A stretch of DNA of 33,602 nucleotides from a virus (IMGVR_UViG_3300030118_006270:1-33602), one strand, 5' to 3'; shown: positions 25,366 through 31,469, counted from the stretch's first letter. The notes: generated by a model from the sequence alone, not told the origin. Translations and numbers: made by a program.

Positions 25366-27230
25366 CTCATCAACTTAATTTTATTTATAATGACTCTGAT
25401 TGGATATGCCCCTCTGAGTATCCAGATTTATCTCAAGCCACTGAAATAGCGATAGATATTGAAACTAAAGACACTAATTTAAAAACAAAAGGGTCTGGTT
25501 GGGCAACATTTGATGGCCACATTGTAGGTTTCGCTGTAGCTGCTTTAGGGCAACAATGGTATTTTCCAATACATCACGATGCTGGAGGTAACATGGATGA
25601 AGGTGTGACCTGCGCGTGGATGCAACATATTTTAAGATTACCCGCCACTAAAGTTTTTCATAATGCTAGTTACGATGTGGGGTGGTTATTGGTAAACGGT
25701 TTTGAGATTAGAGGTAAAATTGTAGATACTATGATTGCTGCAGCTATTATTAATGAAAATAGATATAGCTTTAGTTTAAATGCTTGTGCTAAAGATTATT
25801 TAGGTGAGATTAAAAACGAAACCTTTTTATTAGAAAAGGCAAAAGAGTGGGGTATAGATCCAAAAGCTGATCTTTGGAAACTTCCTGCTGGTTATGTAGG
25901 GTTTTATGCTGAGCAAGACGCAGGTCTAACATTACGATTATGGGAGAGATTTAAATCAGAAATTAACAAACAAAGTTTAAATGACGTTTGGGATTTAGAA
26001 ATGGACTTACTGCCTATATTAATAGATACAAGAATGAAGGGCATAAGAGTAGATGAAGATAAAGCGGTAAAGCTTAAAAAAGAATTTAAACAAAAAGAGT
26101 ATGAAGTTTTAAAAAAAATTAAAAGCGAAACTACTATCAAACCTGACATTTGGGCAGCGAGATCTGTAGCGCAAGTGTTTGATAGAATAGGTGTTGAATA
26201 CCCACGGACACCGAAAACCGGAGAGCCTAGTTTTACCCAAAACTGGTTAGTAAATTGTAATAACCCGATAGCGCAACTAATAAGACAAGCAAGAGAAATA
26301 AATAAATTCCATTCAACATTCATTGACTCCATTCAACGTTTTGTTCATAAAGGTAGAATACATTCGGAAATAAATCAACTAAGAAGTGATCAAGGTGGAA
26401 CAGTATCTGGTAGACTTTCTTATTCAAATCCTAATTTGCAACAAATACCAGCACGTAATAAAGAGTATGGCGATAAGATAAGAAGTTTATTTTTACCAGA
26501 AGAAGGCCGTCAATGGGGAAGCTTTGATTATTCTCAACAAGAACCAAGATTGGTTGCACATTATGCTGCTTCAGTTAATAATAATTTTGATGGAGCTGCA
26601 GAATTTATCGAAGCTTATAAAAACGAGTCGGCTGATTTTCATCAAATCGTTGCTGACATGGCATCTATTACTAGAAACCAGGCCAAAACAATTAATCTTG
26701 GTTTATTTTATGGTATGGGTAAAGCGAAACTAGGTAAAGAGTTAGGTATATCAAAAGATGCTGCAGAAAATTTATTAAGAAAATATGGTGAAAGAGTTCC
26801 CTTTGTAAAAAAATTAGCCACAGATGTTTCAAACTCTGCATCTAAATATGGTTTTATAAGAACTATAAAAGGACGAAAATGTAGATTTGATATGTGGGAA
26901 CCAAACTCATTTGGTATGAACAAGGCAATGAATTATGAAGAAGCCAAAGCACACTATGGAAATAATATACGTAGAGCTTTTACTTACAAAGCTTTGAACC
27001 GACTAATACAGGGCTCTGCAGCTGATCAAACAAAACAAGCCATGATAGATTGTTATAAAGCTGGATACATGCCATTATTACAAATTCATGATGAATTATG
27101 TTTTTCTGTAGATAATGAAAACAGTATAAATAAAATAAAGGAGATAATGGAAAATGCAGTCGACACACTTAAAGTACCATCCAAAGTTGACATTGCCCTT
27201 GGAAGATCGTGGGGAGAAGCCAAAGAATAA
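25362..27230 (+). CDS. polA: Family A DNA polymerase with 3'-5' exonuclease
   Basis: 622 codons starting in ATGA. Proofreading domain: Exo I D32-I-E34, Exo II N101...D105 ('HNASYDVGWL'), Exo III Y182...D186 ('YAEQDAGLT'). Polymerase domain: motif A D389-Y-S-Q-Q-E394, motif B R438-x3-K442-x3-L446-x3-Y450-G451, motif C H576-D-E578 ('LQIHDELCF'). All catalytic residues are present. There is no 5'-nuclease domain, as usual for phage enzymes. The residue equivalent to E. coli Pol I Phe762 is Leu446, a variant proposed to mark slower, higher-fidelity replication and temperate-like lifestyles. Confidence 0.95.
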   Translation: MTHQLNFIYNDSDWICPSEYPDLSQATEIAIDIETKDTNLKTKGSGWATFDGHIVGFAVAALGQQWYFPIHHDAGGNMDEGVTCAWMQHILRLPATKVFHNASYDVGWLLVNGFEIRGKIVDTMIAAAIINENRYSFSLNACAKDYLGEIKNETFLLEKAKEWGIDPKADLWKLPAGYVGFYAEQDAGLTLRLWERFKSEINKQSLNDVWDLEMDLLPILIDTRMKGIRVDEDKAVKLKKEFKQKEYEVLKKIKSETTIKPDIWAARSVAQVFDRIGVEYPRTPKTGEPSFTQNWLVNCNNPIAQLIRQAREINKFHSTFIDSIQRFVHKGRIHSEINQLRSDQGGTVSGRLSYSNPNLQQIPARNKEYGDKIRSLFLPEEGRQWGSFDYSQQEPRLVAHYAASVNNNFDGAAEFIEAYKNESADFHQIVADMASITRNQAKTINLGLFYGMGKAKLGKELGISKDAAENLLRKYGERVPFVKKLATDVSNSASKYGFIRTIKGRKCRFDMWEPNSFGMNKAMNYEEAKAHYGNNIRRAFTYKALNRLIQGSAADQTKQAMIDCYKAGYMPLLQIHDELCFSVDNENSINKIKEIMENAVDTLKVPSKVDIALGRSWGEAKE

Positions 27231-27351
27231 CATTTGTAAAAAATGTAATCAAACTAAACAGGTAACAATATACACTGGGTCAAAAACAAAAGTGCCTTGT
27301 CCTAATTGTTGTTTGACTCCACATACCTTAAGACATAAAGGTTTAATTTAG
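27154..27351 (+). CDS. Small zinc-ribbon protein overlapping the polymerase end
   Basis: 65 codons from ATG 27154, supported by AAGGAG at 27138-27143. The first 25 codons overlap the polymerase gene in another frame. The C-terminal half carries C28-x2-C31 ('CKKC') and C49-x2-C52 ('CPNC'), a four-cysteine zinc ribbon. A later start with only the ribbon would be equally functional. Small zinc ribbons near phage polymerases may bind nucleic acid or RNA polymerase. It closes the plus-strand replication operon. Confidence 0.55.
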   Translation: MQSTHLKYHPKLTLPLEDRGEKPKNNICKKCNQTKQVTIYTGSKTKVPCPNCCLTPHTLRHKGLI

Positions 27352-27369
27352 AGCGCAGTATCCTTAGGA

Positions 27370-27403
27370 AAAAAATTAATTTTTTAGCTAGACTAACTAG
27401 CTA
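27370..27403. terminator. Inverted repeats at the convergent junction
   Basis: Between the zinc-ribbon stop and the convergent minus-strand gene lie AAAAAATTAATTTTTT (about 27371-27385) and a perfect 7-bp stem TAGCTAG/CTAGCTA (27385-27391 and 27397-27403, loop ACTAA). The minus-strand stop codon is inside the second stem. Together they could stop transcription arriving from both sides, but the GC-poor stems make this a weak candidate. Confidence 0.4.
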
Positions 27404-27581
27404 TATCAAAAAGACCTATCTTTGCGTCTTCAACACTTTGATCATTAATCTTTGTTTTAAGATTTTTGATCTTGATATCGATCCACTTCATATCAGGTGT
27501 AACTCTACCTTGAGTTAACGCCTGTGTCGCCCACTTGGACTCCAATCGAAGTTTCTCCGATATTAACGTTTGTAGTTGCAT
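27393..27581 (-). CDS. Small helical protein, 62 aa, minus strand
   Basis: The start is placed at ATG 27581 because GAGGAGG lies about ten bases upstream on the minus strand; an upstream TTG at 27590 would add three residues. The protein is helical and charged (MQLQTLISEKLRLESKWATQ, then DIKIKNLKTKINDQSVED). It overlaps the preceding minus-strand gene by 77 bases in another frame. Function unknown. Last gene of a three-gene minus cassette. Confidence 0.5.
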   Translation of the reverse strand: MQLQTLISEKLRLESKWATQALTQGRVTPDMKWIDIKIKNLKTKINDQSVEDAKIGLFDIAS

Positions 27582-27771
27582 CTCGGTCAACCTCCTCGAA
27601 GGTTATGAAAAGTTTATCTGGAGTTAAAAAACCACCAGCATTTTTTTCAGTTACAACTCCTGAGTCAACCTTCTTTACAAAACACTCAAGAGCGGCTTTA
27701 TCGTTCTTGGCCTCAAGCATCTCATCAACATATATATTATTATATTTTGCTTGGACGCGATATAGCTTCAT
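27505..27771 (-). CDS. Small unknown protein, 88 aa, minus strand
   Basis: ATG at 27771. The N-terminal two thirds look like a compact alpha/beta protein (MKLYRVQAKYNNIYVDEMLE, then 'DKAALECFVKK'), the remainder is Thr/Val/Gly-rich. The Shine-Dalgarno is poor, and a TTGCAT-18-TATAAT promoter lies immediately upstream with the -10 box five bases from the ATG, so translation may be leaderless. Function unknown; small minus-strand genes between early phage genes often encode host-directed factors. Confidence 0.5.
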   Translation of the reverse strand: MKLYRVQAKYNNIYVDEMLEAKNDKAALECFVKKVDSGVVTEKNAGGFLTPDKLFITFEEVDRDATTNVNIGETSIGVQVGDTGVNSR

Positions 27772-27776
27772 GTAAT

Positions 27777-27806
27777 ATTATATACTAAAATGTGATATAA
27801 ATGCAA
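27777..27806 (-). promoter_or_regulatory. Minus-strand sigma70-like promoter
   Basis: On the minus strand TTGCAT (27806-27801), an 18-base spacer and TATAAT (27782-27777) occupy the gap between two minus-strand genes. The -10 box is followed by five bases and the ATG at 27771. A perfect -10 and good -35 at acceptable spacing make it a fair candidate despite the AT-rich background. Confidence 0.5.
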
Positions 27807-27808
27807 CA

Positions 27809-28039
27809 CTATGCTGTAGGTAGTTCTCTACACTCAAATTTTATAGCAATTTTGTCATTATTAAGGCGATCTAAGCCATAATATTCGTCATCAACTAGGT
27901 TTTTGTAATGATCAGCAGATACTAAATATCCTGCAATAGCACAATCATAGTGTGATTTAAAAGTATAACCAGTAACTTTTACTTCAGGACAGTTTCCTGT
28001 TGCTAAACTACAAAGGTAAAGTATAAGCCCAAATTTCAT
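27809..28039 (-). CDS. Small exported Cys-containing protein, 76 aa
   Basis: Start ATG at 28039 with AGGA upstream on the minus strand. The N-terminus MKFGLILYLCSLATG is a short hydrophobic export-type signal; the rest has cysteines at 10, 17, 33 and 70 ('GNCPEV', 'YDCAIAGY', 'FECRELP'), which could form disulphides outside the cytoplasm. Small proteins of this type, with a YDC-x-AGY core, are familiar from marine phage genomes but have no assigned role. Superinfection exclusion or envelope interference are possibilities (inference). It is the first gene of the minus cassette and divergent from the gene at 28140. Confidence 0.6.
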   Translation of the reverse strand: MKFGLILYLCSLATGNCPEVKVTGYTFKSHYDCAIAGYLVSADHYKNLVDDEYYGLDRLNNDKIAIKFECRELPTA

Positions 28040-28040
28040 A

Positions 28041-28105
28041 ATTATCCTATATTATCCTATCTTTTTATTTACTTGCATATCCCATCAAAATGTTTATATA
28101 GGATA
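28041..28105. promoter_or_regulatory. Operator-like repeats in a divergent intergenic region
   Basis: ATTATCCTAT occurs twice in tandem (28041-28050 and 28051-28060). The core TATCCTAT is repeated in inverted orientation as ATAGGATA at 28098-28105, overlapping the -10 region of the plus-strand promoter, while the direct copies lie just before the minus-strand start. Two direct and one inverted copy across a 100-base divergent gap is the layout of a repressor or activator control region. Confidence 0.5.
28073..28100 (+). promoter_or_regulatory. Plus-strand promoter with ATCCCA block
   Basis: TTGCAT (28073-28078), 16-base spacer and TATATA (28095-28100), ahead of the gene at 28140. Its spacer contains ATCCCATCA (28079-28087), shared exactly with the promoter at 33199. 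The -10 box overlaps the inverted ATAGGATA element. Confidence 0.5.
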
Positions 28106-28139
28106 TATGTTTTTTAAAAATACTAACAAAGAGGTTATC

Positions 28140-28472
28140 ATGAAAACAGAAAAAGAGATAGCTGAGACAGATAGGCATAAGGAAACTAATGATTTTCTTA
28201 GATCTATGACAGCTGCTGAAAAGCTTGGCGAAGCCTTGGTTTTAAAGCCTGAATGGGAAGTAAAACCAAAAAGTGTAGCCGTGACTCATATCTTTTCAGT
28301 TGAATTTAATGAGTCAACAAAAGAATTACAGTTAACTGTAAACGGTGAAGTTTACCAAACTGTAAAAACTAAGGATACCATGAGTGGTAAAATAAAATTT
28401 CACTCTGGTTTAAGTGCAGTAATAGATAAATTTAATTTATGGAAATACGATGAACCCAAAATTAAAAACTAG
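28140..28472 (+). CDS. Unknown protein, 110 aa
   Basis: Start at ATG 28140 with AGAGG upstream (28130-28134); an upstream in-frame ATG at 28107 lies within the promoter -10 area and is unlikely. The N-terminal half is helical and charged (EIAETDRHKETNDFLRSM). The C-terminal half looks like a small beta domain (HIFSVEFNESTKELQLTVNG). First gene of a plus-strand unit that ends at the terminator at 29878. Overlaps the next gene by 23 bases. Function unknown. Confidence 0.55.
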   Translation: MKTEKEIAETDRHKETNDFLRSMTAAEKLGEALVLKPEWEVKPKSVAVTHIFSVEFNESTKELQLTVNGEVYQTVKTKDTMSGKIKFHSGLSAVIDKFNLWKYDEPKIKN

Positions 28473-28722
28473 ATCTGACTCACCGGTGTTTAGAGATTGG
28501 GCTACACGTGTAGACAATATCTTAATGCAAGTTCCAACTGTATCGGCTAACGGACACATGCCACTTGAATTTTCAGATGATGAATTTCAAAGTGCATCAA
28601 GAAAATTGCAACAATGTGCGTTGCGATTTGATGACATACCCATTTATCCGATAAACGAGGTTATTGCTAAAAAATTAATTTATGATCAATTACAGGAGGC
28701 AAATGACAAATCTGATTATTAA
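28450..28722 (+). CDS. Unknown protein, 90 aa
   Basis: ATG at 28450 inside the end of the preceding gene. It has a helical C-terminal half with 'ASRKLQQCALRFDDIPIYPI' and 'VIAKKLIYDQLQEAND'. No recognised motif. The C-terminal codons contain the Shine-Dalgarno (AGGAGG) of the tiny membrane ORF that follows. An ACACCGG-type motif lies near its 5' end on the minus strand (28482-28489). Confidence 0.5.
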   Translation: MNPKLKTRSDSPVFRDWATRVDNILMQVPTVSANGHMPLEFSDDEFQSASRKLQQCALRFDDIPIYPINEVIAKKLIYDQLQEANDKSDY

Positions 28723-28810
28723 AACAATTATTTGTTTAGTATTATTTTTGTTACCAGCTAAAGTAATTTTTATGATTTTAGGAGCTTTAACTTACGTAAT
28801 TTTTTATTAA
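28703..28810 (+). CDS. Tiny membrane protein, 35 aa
   Basis: ATG at 28703 with AGGAGG about four bases upstream, overlapping the preceding stop by 20 bases. The product (start MTNLIIKTIICLVLFLLPAK) is almost wholly hydrophobic and could form one or two short membrane helices. The strong ribosome binding site is the best evidence that it is real. Function unknown. Confidence 0.5.
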   Translation: MTNLIIKTIICLVLFLLPAKVIFMILGALTYVIFY

Positions 28811-28825
28811 TAAGGAGGAAAAGAT

Positions 28826-29608
28826 ATGAACAATTCAATAAAAAATAAATACTTTGAGACTACAGATTACTCAAAGTTTAAAAAAGCTAGAGGTAATAGA
28901 CCTGTAGATGACACACACGTAAAGCAATTAAAAAGATTAATTGCAGAAAAAGATCTTTATGATCCAATCCGTGTAAATAAAAATATGGAAGTGATTGATG
29001 GTCAACACACTTTACAAGCTAGAAAAGAACTAGATTTGAAAGTGCCATACATCATTATTAATTCTGATGATCCACTCGATGTTGCAAGACTCAACACGGG
29101 TAGGAAGAACTGGTCCATGGAAGCATATTTAAATCATCACTGCGCTAGGCAGAAAAGAGATTATCAAATATGTAGAAATAAAATGAATCAGTATGGTATT
29201 AATGTTGCTGAAGCGATAATGCTTTTATTAAAGCAAGTTTCTTTATGGAACAGAATATCCACTGATTTTAAAACAGGTCATTTTTCAATACCTGCAGGAG
29301 GGATAGAAAATATTGATCGTATAGGATCTGCATTGAATACCTTAAAAAAATATTTTTTAGGTATGGATGATACAAAACGTAGATTAAAAAGATCTATGGT
29401 TATGGCTTACATAATAGCTGATAGATGCCCAAATTTTGATCTCAGACGTTTTAGAGATGCCTGTAAAACTAAATCTGCTTGGTTCCTTTCTGGTACTAGC
29501 ACCAAAGATTACATCGCTATTATTGAAAAAATTTACAATAGTGGCCGTAGTAAACATAAAATAAAACTTCTTGATTTTTTTACATCTAAAGAATATCAAG
29601 AACATTAG
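28826..29608 (+). CDS. ParB-like N-terminal domain protein
   Basis: 260 codons with AAGGAGG upstream (28812-28818). The first 80 residues match the ParB/sulfiredoxin fold: 'NRPVDDTHVKQLKRLI', 'LYDPIRVNKNMEVIDGQH' and 'TLQARKEL', with the D-G-Q-H box at 58-61 in place of the G-E-x-R box of chromosomal ParB. The rest is helical and basic, possibly DNA-binding. Phage proteins of this kind may be nucleases, CTP-dependent DNA clamps or transcription regulators. No ParA partner is present, so plasmid-like partition is not supported. Confidence 0.75.
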   Translation: MNNSIKNKYFETTDYSKFKKARGNRPVDDTHVKQLKRLIAEKDLYDPIRVNKNMEVIDGQHTLQARKELDLKVPYIIINSDDPLDVARLNTGRKNWSMEAYLNHHCARQKRDYQICRNKMNQYGINVAEAIMLLLKQVSLWNRISTDFKTGHFSIPAGGIENIDRIGSALNTLKKYFLGMDDTKRRLKRSMVMAYIIADRCPNFDLRRFRDACKTKSAWFLSGTSTKDYIAIIEKIYNSGRSKHKIKLLDFFTSKEYQEH

Positions 29609-29616
29609 GAGGAAAG

Positions 29617-29838
29617 ATGAACATCAATAAATGGAAGTCATGCGCAGTAGATATCAATACTTATTGTATTATTAGAGCAATGGGGCAACAAGGTTTTAGA
29701 AGACCAGGGTCTATGATTGCCAAAATAGTTGATGATGAGATTAAAAAAATAGCTAAAAAAGAAAACAAAAGCTATAAATTAATGAGAGAGAATTTACTAT
29801 CACAGGGTAAGAAGTTACTTAATGGAAGTGGTAAATAG
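29617..29838 (+). CDS. Ribbon-helix-helix-like small DNA-binding protein
   Basis: 73 codons with AGGAGG upstream (29608-29613). The pattern of a short strand (KSCAVDINTY), helix (CIIRAMGQQGF) and second helix beginning at Pro-Gly-Ser (MIAKIVDDEIKKIAKKEN) follows the Arc/MetJ fold. The call rests on pattern only. If correct, it could be the regulator that binds the repeats at 28041-28105 or the iterons before the small terminase gene (inference). A strong terminator follows. Confidence 0.5.
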   Translation: MNINKWKSCAVDINTYCIIRAMGQQGFRRPGSMIAKIVDDEIKKIAKKENKSYKLMRENLLSQGKKLLNGSGK

Positions 29839-29877
29839 ACCTGCAGGTTGGATGGTTAACCTTGAATCTGGGGTTGG

Positions 29878-29907
29878 AAAAGGGCCGGGAGAACTGGCCC
29901 TTTTTTT
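29878..29907 (+). terminator. Rho-independent terminator
   Basis: AAAAGGGCC (29878-29886) pairs perfectly with GGCCCTTTT (29896-29904) around a nine-base loop, continuing into a run of seven T (29901-29907). It closes the ParB/RHH transcription unit and is the clearest terminator in the window. Confidence 0.9.
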
Positions 29908-30056
29908 AAAAAATTAACTGTTGCAATTAAGTCACATATTTTATAATAATCAAATCAACGTATTCCTAAGCCTAAATGAGAAAGTGGGGCTTTCAAAACA
30001 CTTTATTAATCACTGACAACGAACTCAAAATTAACTTTTAACAAAAGGATATTTTT
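29908..30056 (+). promoter_or_regulatory. Leader region with promoter-like box and two alternative hairpins
   Basis: After the terminator comes TATAAT at 29942-29947 with TTGCAA at 29921-29926 (spacer of only 15). Downstream, GAAAG/CTTTC (29980-29984, 29990-29994) forms one hairpin and AAAGTG/CACTTT (29981-29986, 29999-30004) an alternative one; they share bases and exclude each other. The leader ends with AAAAGGA (30043-30049) before the GTG start at 30057. No gene is seen here. Confidence 0.4.
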
Positions 30057-30314
30057 GTGGGTATTGAAAGATCTGTTAAAAAAAACAGTGAAGAAATATT
30101 AAACGAAGCGTTGGACAAGTTAGTCTTATTATCTCCTAACAAGAAAACGTATGATCAATTAACTAGTTTAATGTTTCAGTTGTATTGTGGTAACGATTAT
30201 GGCTTAGGAAATTTTAGTTTATCTTTTCTTGATAAAATTGAGAAAAGGTGGCAACAAGGTAGAAAAGCAGCTGCTGCTGTTAAGGGTATCAAACTTGTTG
30301 TAAAAAATGCATGA
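30057..30314 (+). CDS. Small unknown protein, 85 aa
   Basis: GTG start at 30057 with AAAAGGA seven bases upstream. A helical, basic protein (SEEILNEALDKLVLLSPN, then 'DKIEKRWQQGRKAAAAVKG'). No family recognised. It begins a new transcription unit after the terminator and a structured leader; its stop codon lies in the 5' arm of the hairpin at 30311-30364. Confidence 0.55.
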   Translation: MGIERSVKKNSEEILNEALDKLVLLSPNKKTYDQLTSLMFQLYCGNDYGLGNFSLSFLDKIEKRWQQGRKAAAAVKGIKLVVKNA

Positions 30315-30364
30315 CCACGGTGTTAATTGTTATACATCCATATCTTTTCCCACATCGTGGTTAT
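30311..30364 (+). promoter_or_regulatory. Long RNA hairpin between two small genes
   Basis: Bases 30311-30323 pair with 30352-30364 as a 13-bp stem (core ACCACGGTGT against ACATCGTGGT) with two G-U pairs, so it is a better RNA hairpin than DNA palindrome. The loop is 28 bases. The stem includes the stop of the upstream gene and ends just before the ATG at 30369, so it may control translation of that gene. No T run follows. Confidence 0.5.
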
Positions 30365-30368
30365 GCAA

Positions 30369-30563
30369 ATGTCTATCGATAATCAATTAATTATATTAAG
30401 CACATTAGCTTTAGTTAAAGAGTTAGATGGCCCAGACCGGACTGATTTTATCGAAAATATTTGGGAACATTACGAACACGCACTTTTTATGAGATATCCT
30501 AACAGGGAACGTAAGAGGTATTATGAGTTACTCTCCGAACTTGTTAAGAATTTTGGGCATTAA
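30369..30563 (+). CDS. Small acidic protein, 64 aa
   Basis: ATG at 30369 chosen (start MSIDNQLIILSTLALVKELD); an in-frame ATG at 30363 lies in the hairpin stem, and a further one upstream at 30327 is less likely. The protein is helical with 'FIENIWEHYEHALFMRYPNR'. No clear Shine-Dalgarno. Overlaps the following gene by 41 bases in another frame. Function unknown. Confidence 0.45.
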   Translation: MSIDNQLIILSTLALVKELDGPDRTDFIENIWEHYEHALFMRYPNRERKRYYELLSELVKNFGH

Positions 30564-30936
30564 ATTGGCAAACGAACTTACAAAGGATAATTTAATTTCT
30601 GAACAAAGGGTGTTTAAAGCTATCCTAATACAGGCTTTAGAAGATGCCATGTCTAATTCTGTATTTAAAAGAGAAACATATTGGAAACATGATGCTCATA
30701 GGTGGTTTTTAGATAATGGTAAAGATTTTCAACAGATTTGTTGGTCCGCTGATATTGATCCTGAATTTATTCGAGGTGAATACATTAGACTTTGCAAAGA
30801 AAGAAAGATAGTTTTTTCTAAGATTCAGGCTACTTGGATTGATTATCGTGAATTGTATAAGATGTATAGAAACGCGAGTAGTAAGGAAGAACGTAAAAAT
30901 ATTAAAAAACTAATCGATAAGATTAGGTTTAATTAG
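30523..30936 (+). CDS. Conserved phage protein, unknown, 137 aa
   Basis: ATG at 30523 with AAGAGG upstream. The central part 'QRVFKAILIQALEDAMSNS' followed by 'DAHRWFLDNGKDFQQICWSA' and 'DPEFIRGEYIRL' is a pattern often seen in small phage proteins encoded near terminase genes. It is helical with several conserved aromatic residues; no catalytic site is known. The C-terminus is Lys-rich. It is the last gene before the 398-base non-coding region. Confidence 0.6.
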   Translation: MSYSPNLLRILGIKLANELTKDNLISEQRVFKAILIQALEDAMSNSVFKRETYWKHDAHRWFLDNGKDFQQICWSADIDPEFIRGEYIRLCKERKIVFSKIQATWIDYRELYKMYRNASSKEERKNIKKLIDKIRFN

Positions 30937-30962
30937 TCATGTAGGAGTTAGGGAGTGGTAAA

Positions 30963-30997
30963 CTCCAGGAGGGAGAGCTAAATTAATCCTCCTGGAG
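30963..30997. repeat. Perfect 10-bp inverted repeat
   Basis: CTCCAGGAGG (30963-30972) is mirrored by CCTCCTGGAG (30988-30997) around a 15-base AT-rich loop. The stem is unusually GC-rich for this genome. There is no following T run, so it does not look like a standard terminator. Confidence 0.75.
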
Positions 30998-31136
30998 CTA
31001 ATGATCAAGTTTAATGAAATAAACATAAACTAGCTAAACTGTAACATATCTTGTATTTGAGGGCAAATATTAAGTAACACCGGCCACCGGACAAAATACA
31101 CTATATAGATTATCTAGACTAACGATTAATAAAAAG

Positions 31137-31150
31137 TACCCCCAGGGGTA
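31137..31150. repeat. Palindrome TACCCC-CA-GGGGTA
   Basis: A 6-bp dyad with a two-base centre, five bases before the first GGTGTATCT repeat. The tiny centre suits protein binding better than an RNA hairpin. Confidence 0.6.
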
Positions 31151-31155
31151 ATAAT

Positions 31156-31260
31156 GGTGTATCTGGTGTATCTAAACAACTATTAATCAATATTACCAAC
31201 ACTTTTAATCAATTTTAGTGGTGTATCTATGGTGTATCTATGGTGTATCTTGGATACACC
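31156..31260. repeat. Iteron-like array of GGTGTATCT
   Basis: Exact GGTGTATCT copies lie at 31156-31164, 31165-31173, 31220-31228, 31231-31239 and 31242-31250; the last three are spaced exactly 11 bases apart. An inverted copy, GGATACACC, follows at 31252-31260 and pairs with the fifth copy (GGTGTATC-TTG-GATACACC). The 11-base period places repeats about one helical turn apart, as for cooperative protein binding. Candidates are a replication origin, a terminase-binding site or a regulator array. Confidence 0.8.
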
Positions 31261-31334
31261 ACTCTTGCGGGAACGCAACCGTAACAACTTTAGGTAGTTA
31301 CTTTTTGATGAAATAATCTATATAGTAGAAAATT

Positions 31335-31469
31335 ATGAATAAAAAACAAGCAATCTTAAAAAAAATAAAAGGCAAATTAGAAAAAGCTTCAAAAGCACAT
31401 GCTGGACAAGCTAAGGCCATTGGTAAAGTATTAAAAACAAAGAATAAAAAAAATGGGCGGGTTAGTTAA
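31335..31469 (+). CDS. Tiny lysine-rich protein, 44 aa
   Basis: ATG at 31335; TAA ends at 31469, overlapping the small terminase start by 17 bases. The product (KKIKGKLEKASKAHAGQAKA in the centre) is a Lys/Ala-rich amphipathic helix. Short proteins with the 'KASKAHAGQAK' core recur in marine phages near the small terminase gene. Possible nucleic-acid binding, but no proven role. Confidence 0.6.
   Translation: MNKKQAILKKIKGKLEKASKAHAGQAKAIGKVLKTKNKKNGRVS

Larger units (their letters stand above)
30937..31334. other. Non-coding, repeat-rich region before the small terminase gene
   Basis: No gene of credible length is seen in these 398 bases. They hold a strong 10-bp hairpin (30963-30997), a G/C-rich ACACCGG/CCACCGG pair (31077-31090), the palindrome TACCCC-CA-GGGGTA (31137-31150), the GGTGTATCT array (31156-31260), and small hairpins TTGCG-GGAA-CGCAA (31265-31278) and GTAAC/GTTAC (31281-31301, followed by five T). 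Such crowding of dyads and direct repeats suggests a replication origin, packaging site or regulatory region. Confidence 0.7.

Noticed and set aside
25904-26332. 142-codon minus-strand open frame inside the polymerase gene
   Set aside because: Fully inside a clearly real family A polymerase gene, with no supporting start signal or recognisable product.
27524-27775. 83-codon plus-strand open frame opposite the minus cassette
   Set aside because: The minus-strand frames have better start signals and more protein-like composition; the plus frame is Ser/Thr-rich shadow sequence.
28826-29608. ParB gene as evidence for a plasmid partition system
   Set aside because: No ParA-type ATPase is visible and parS-like sites were not recognised; ParB-fold proteins are common in phages in other roles.
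31156-31260. CRISPR array
   Set aside because: Repeats are only 9 bases and spacers 0-46 bases; there is no repeat-spacer regularity of CRISPR type and no cas gene.
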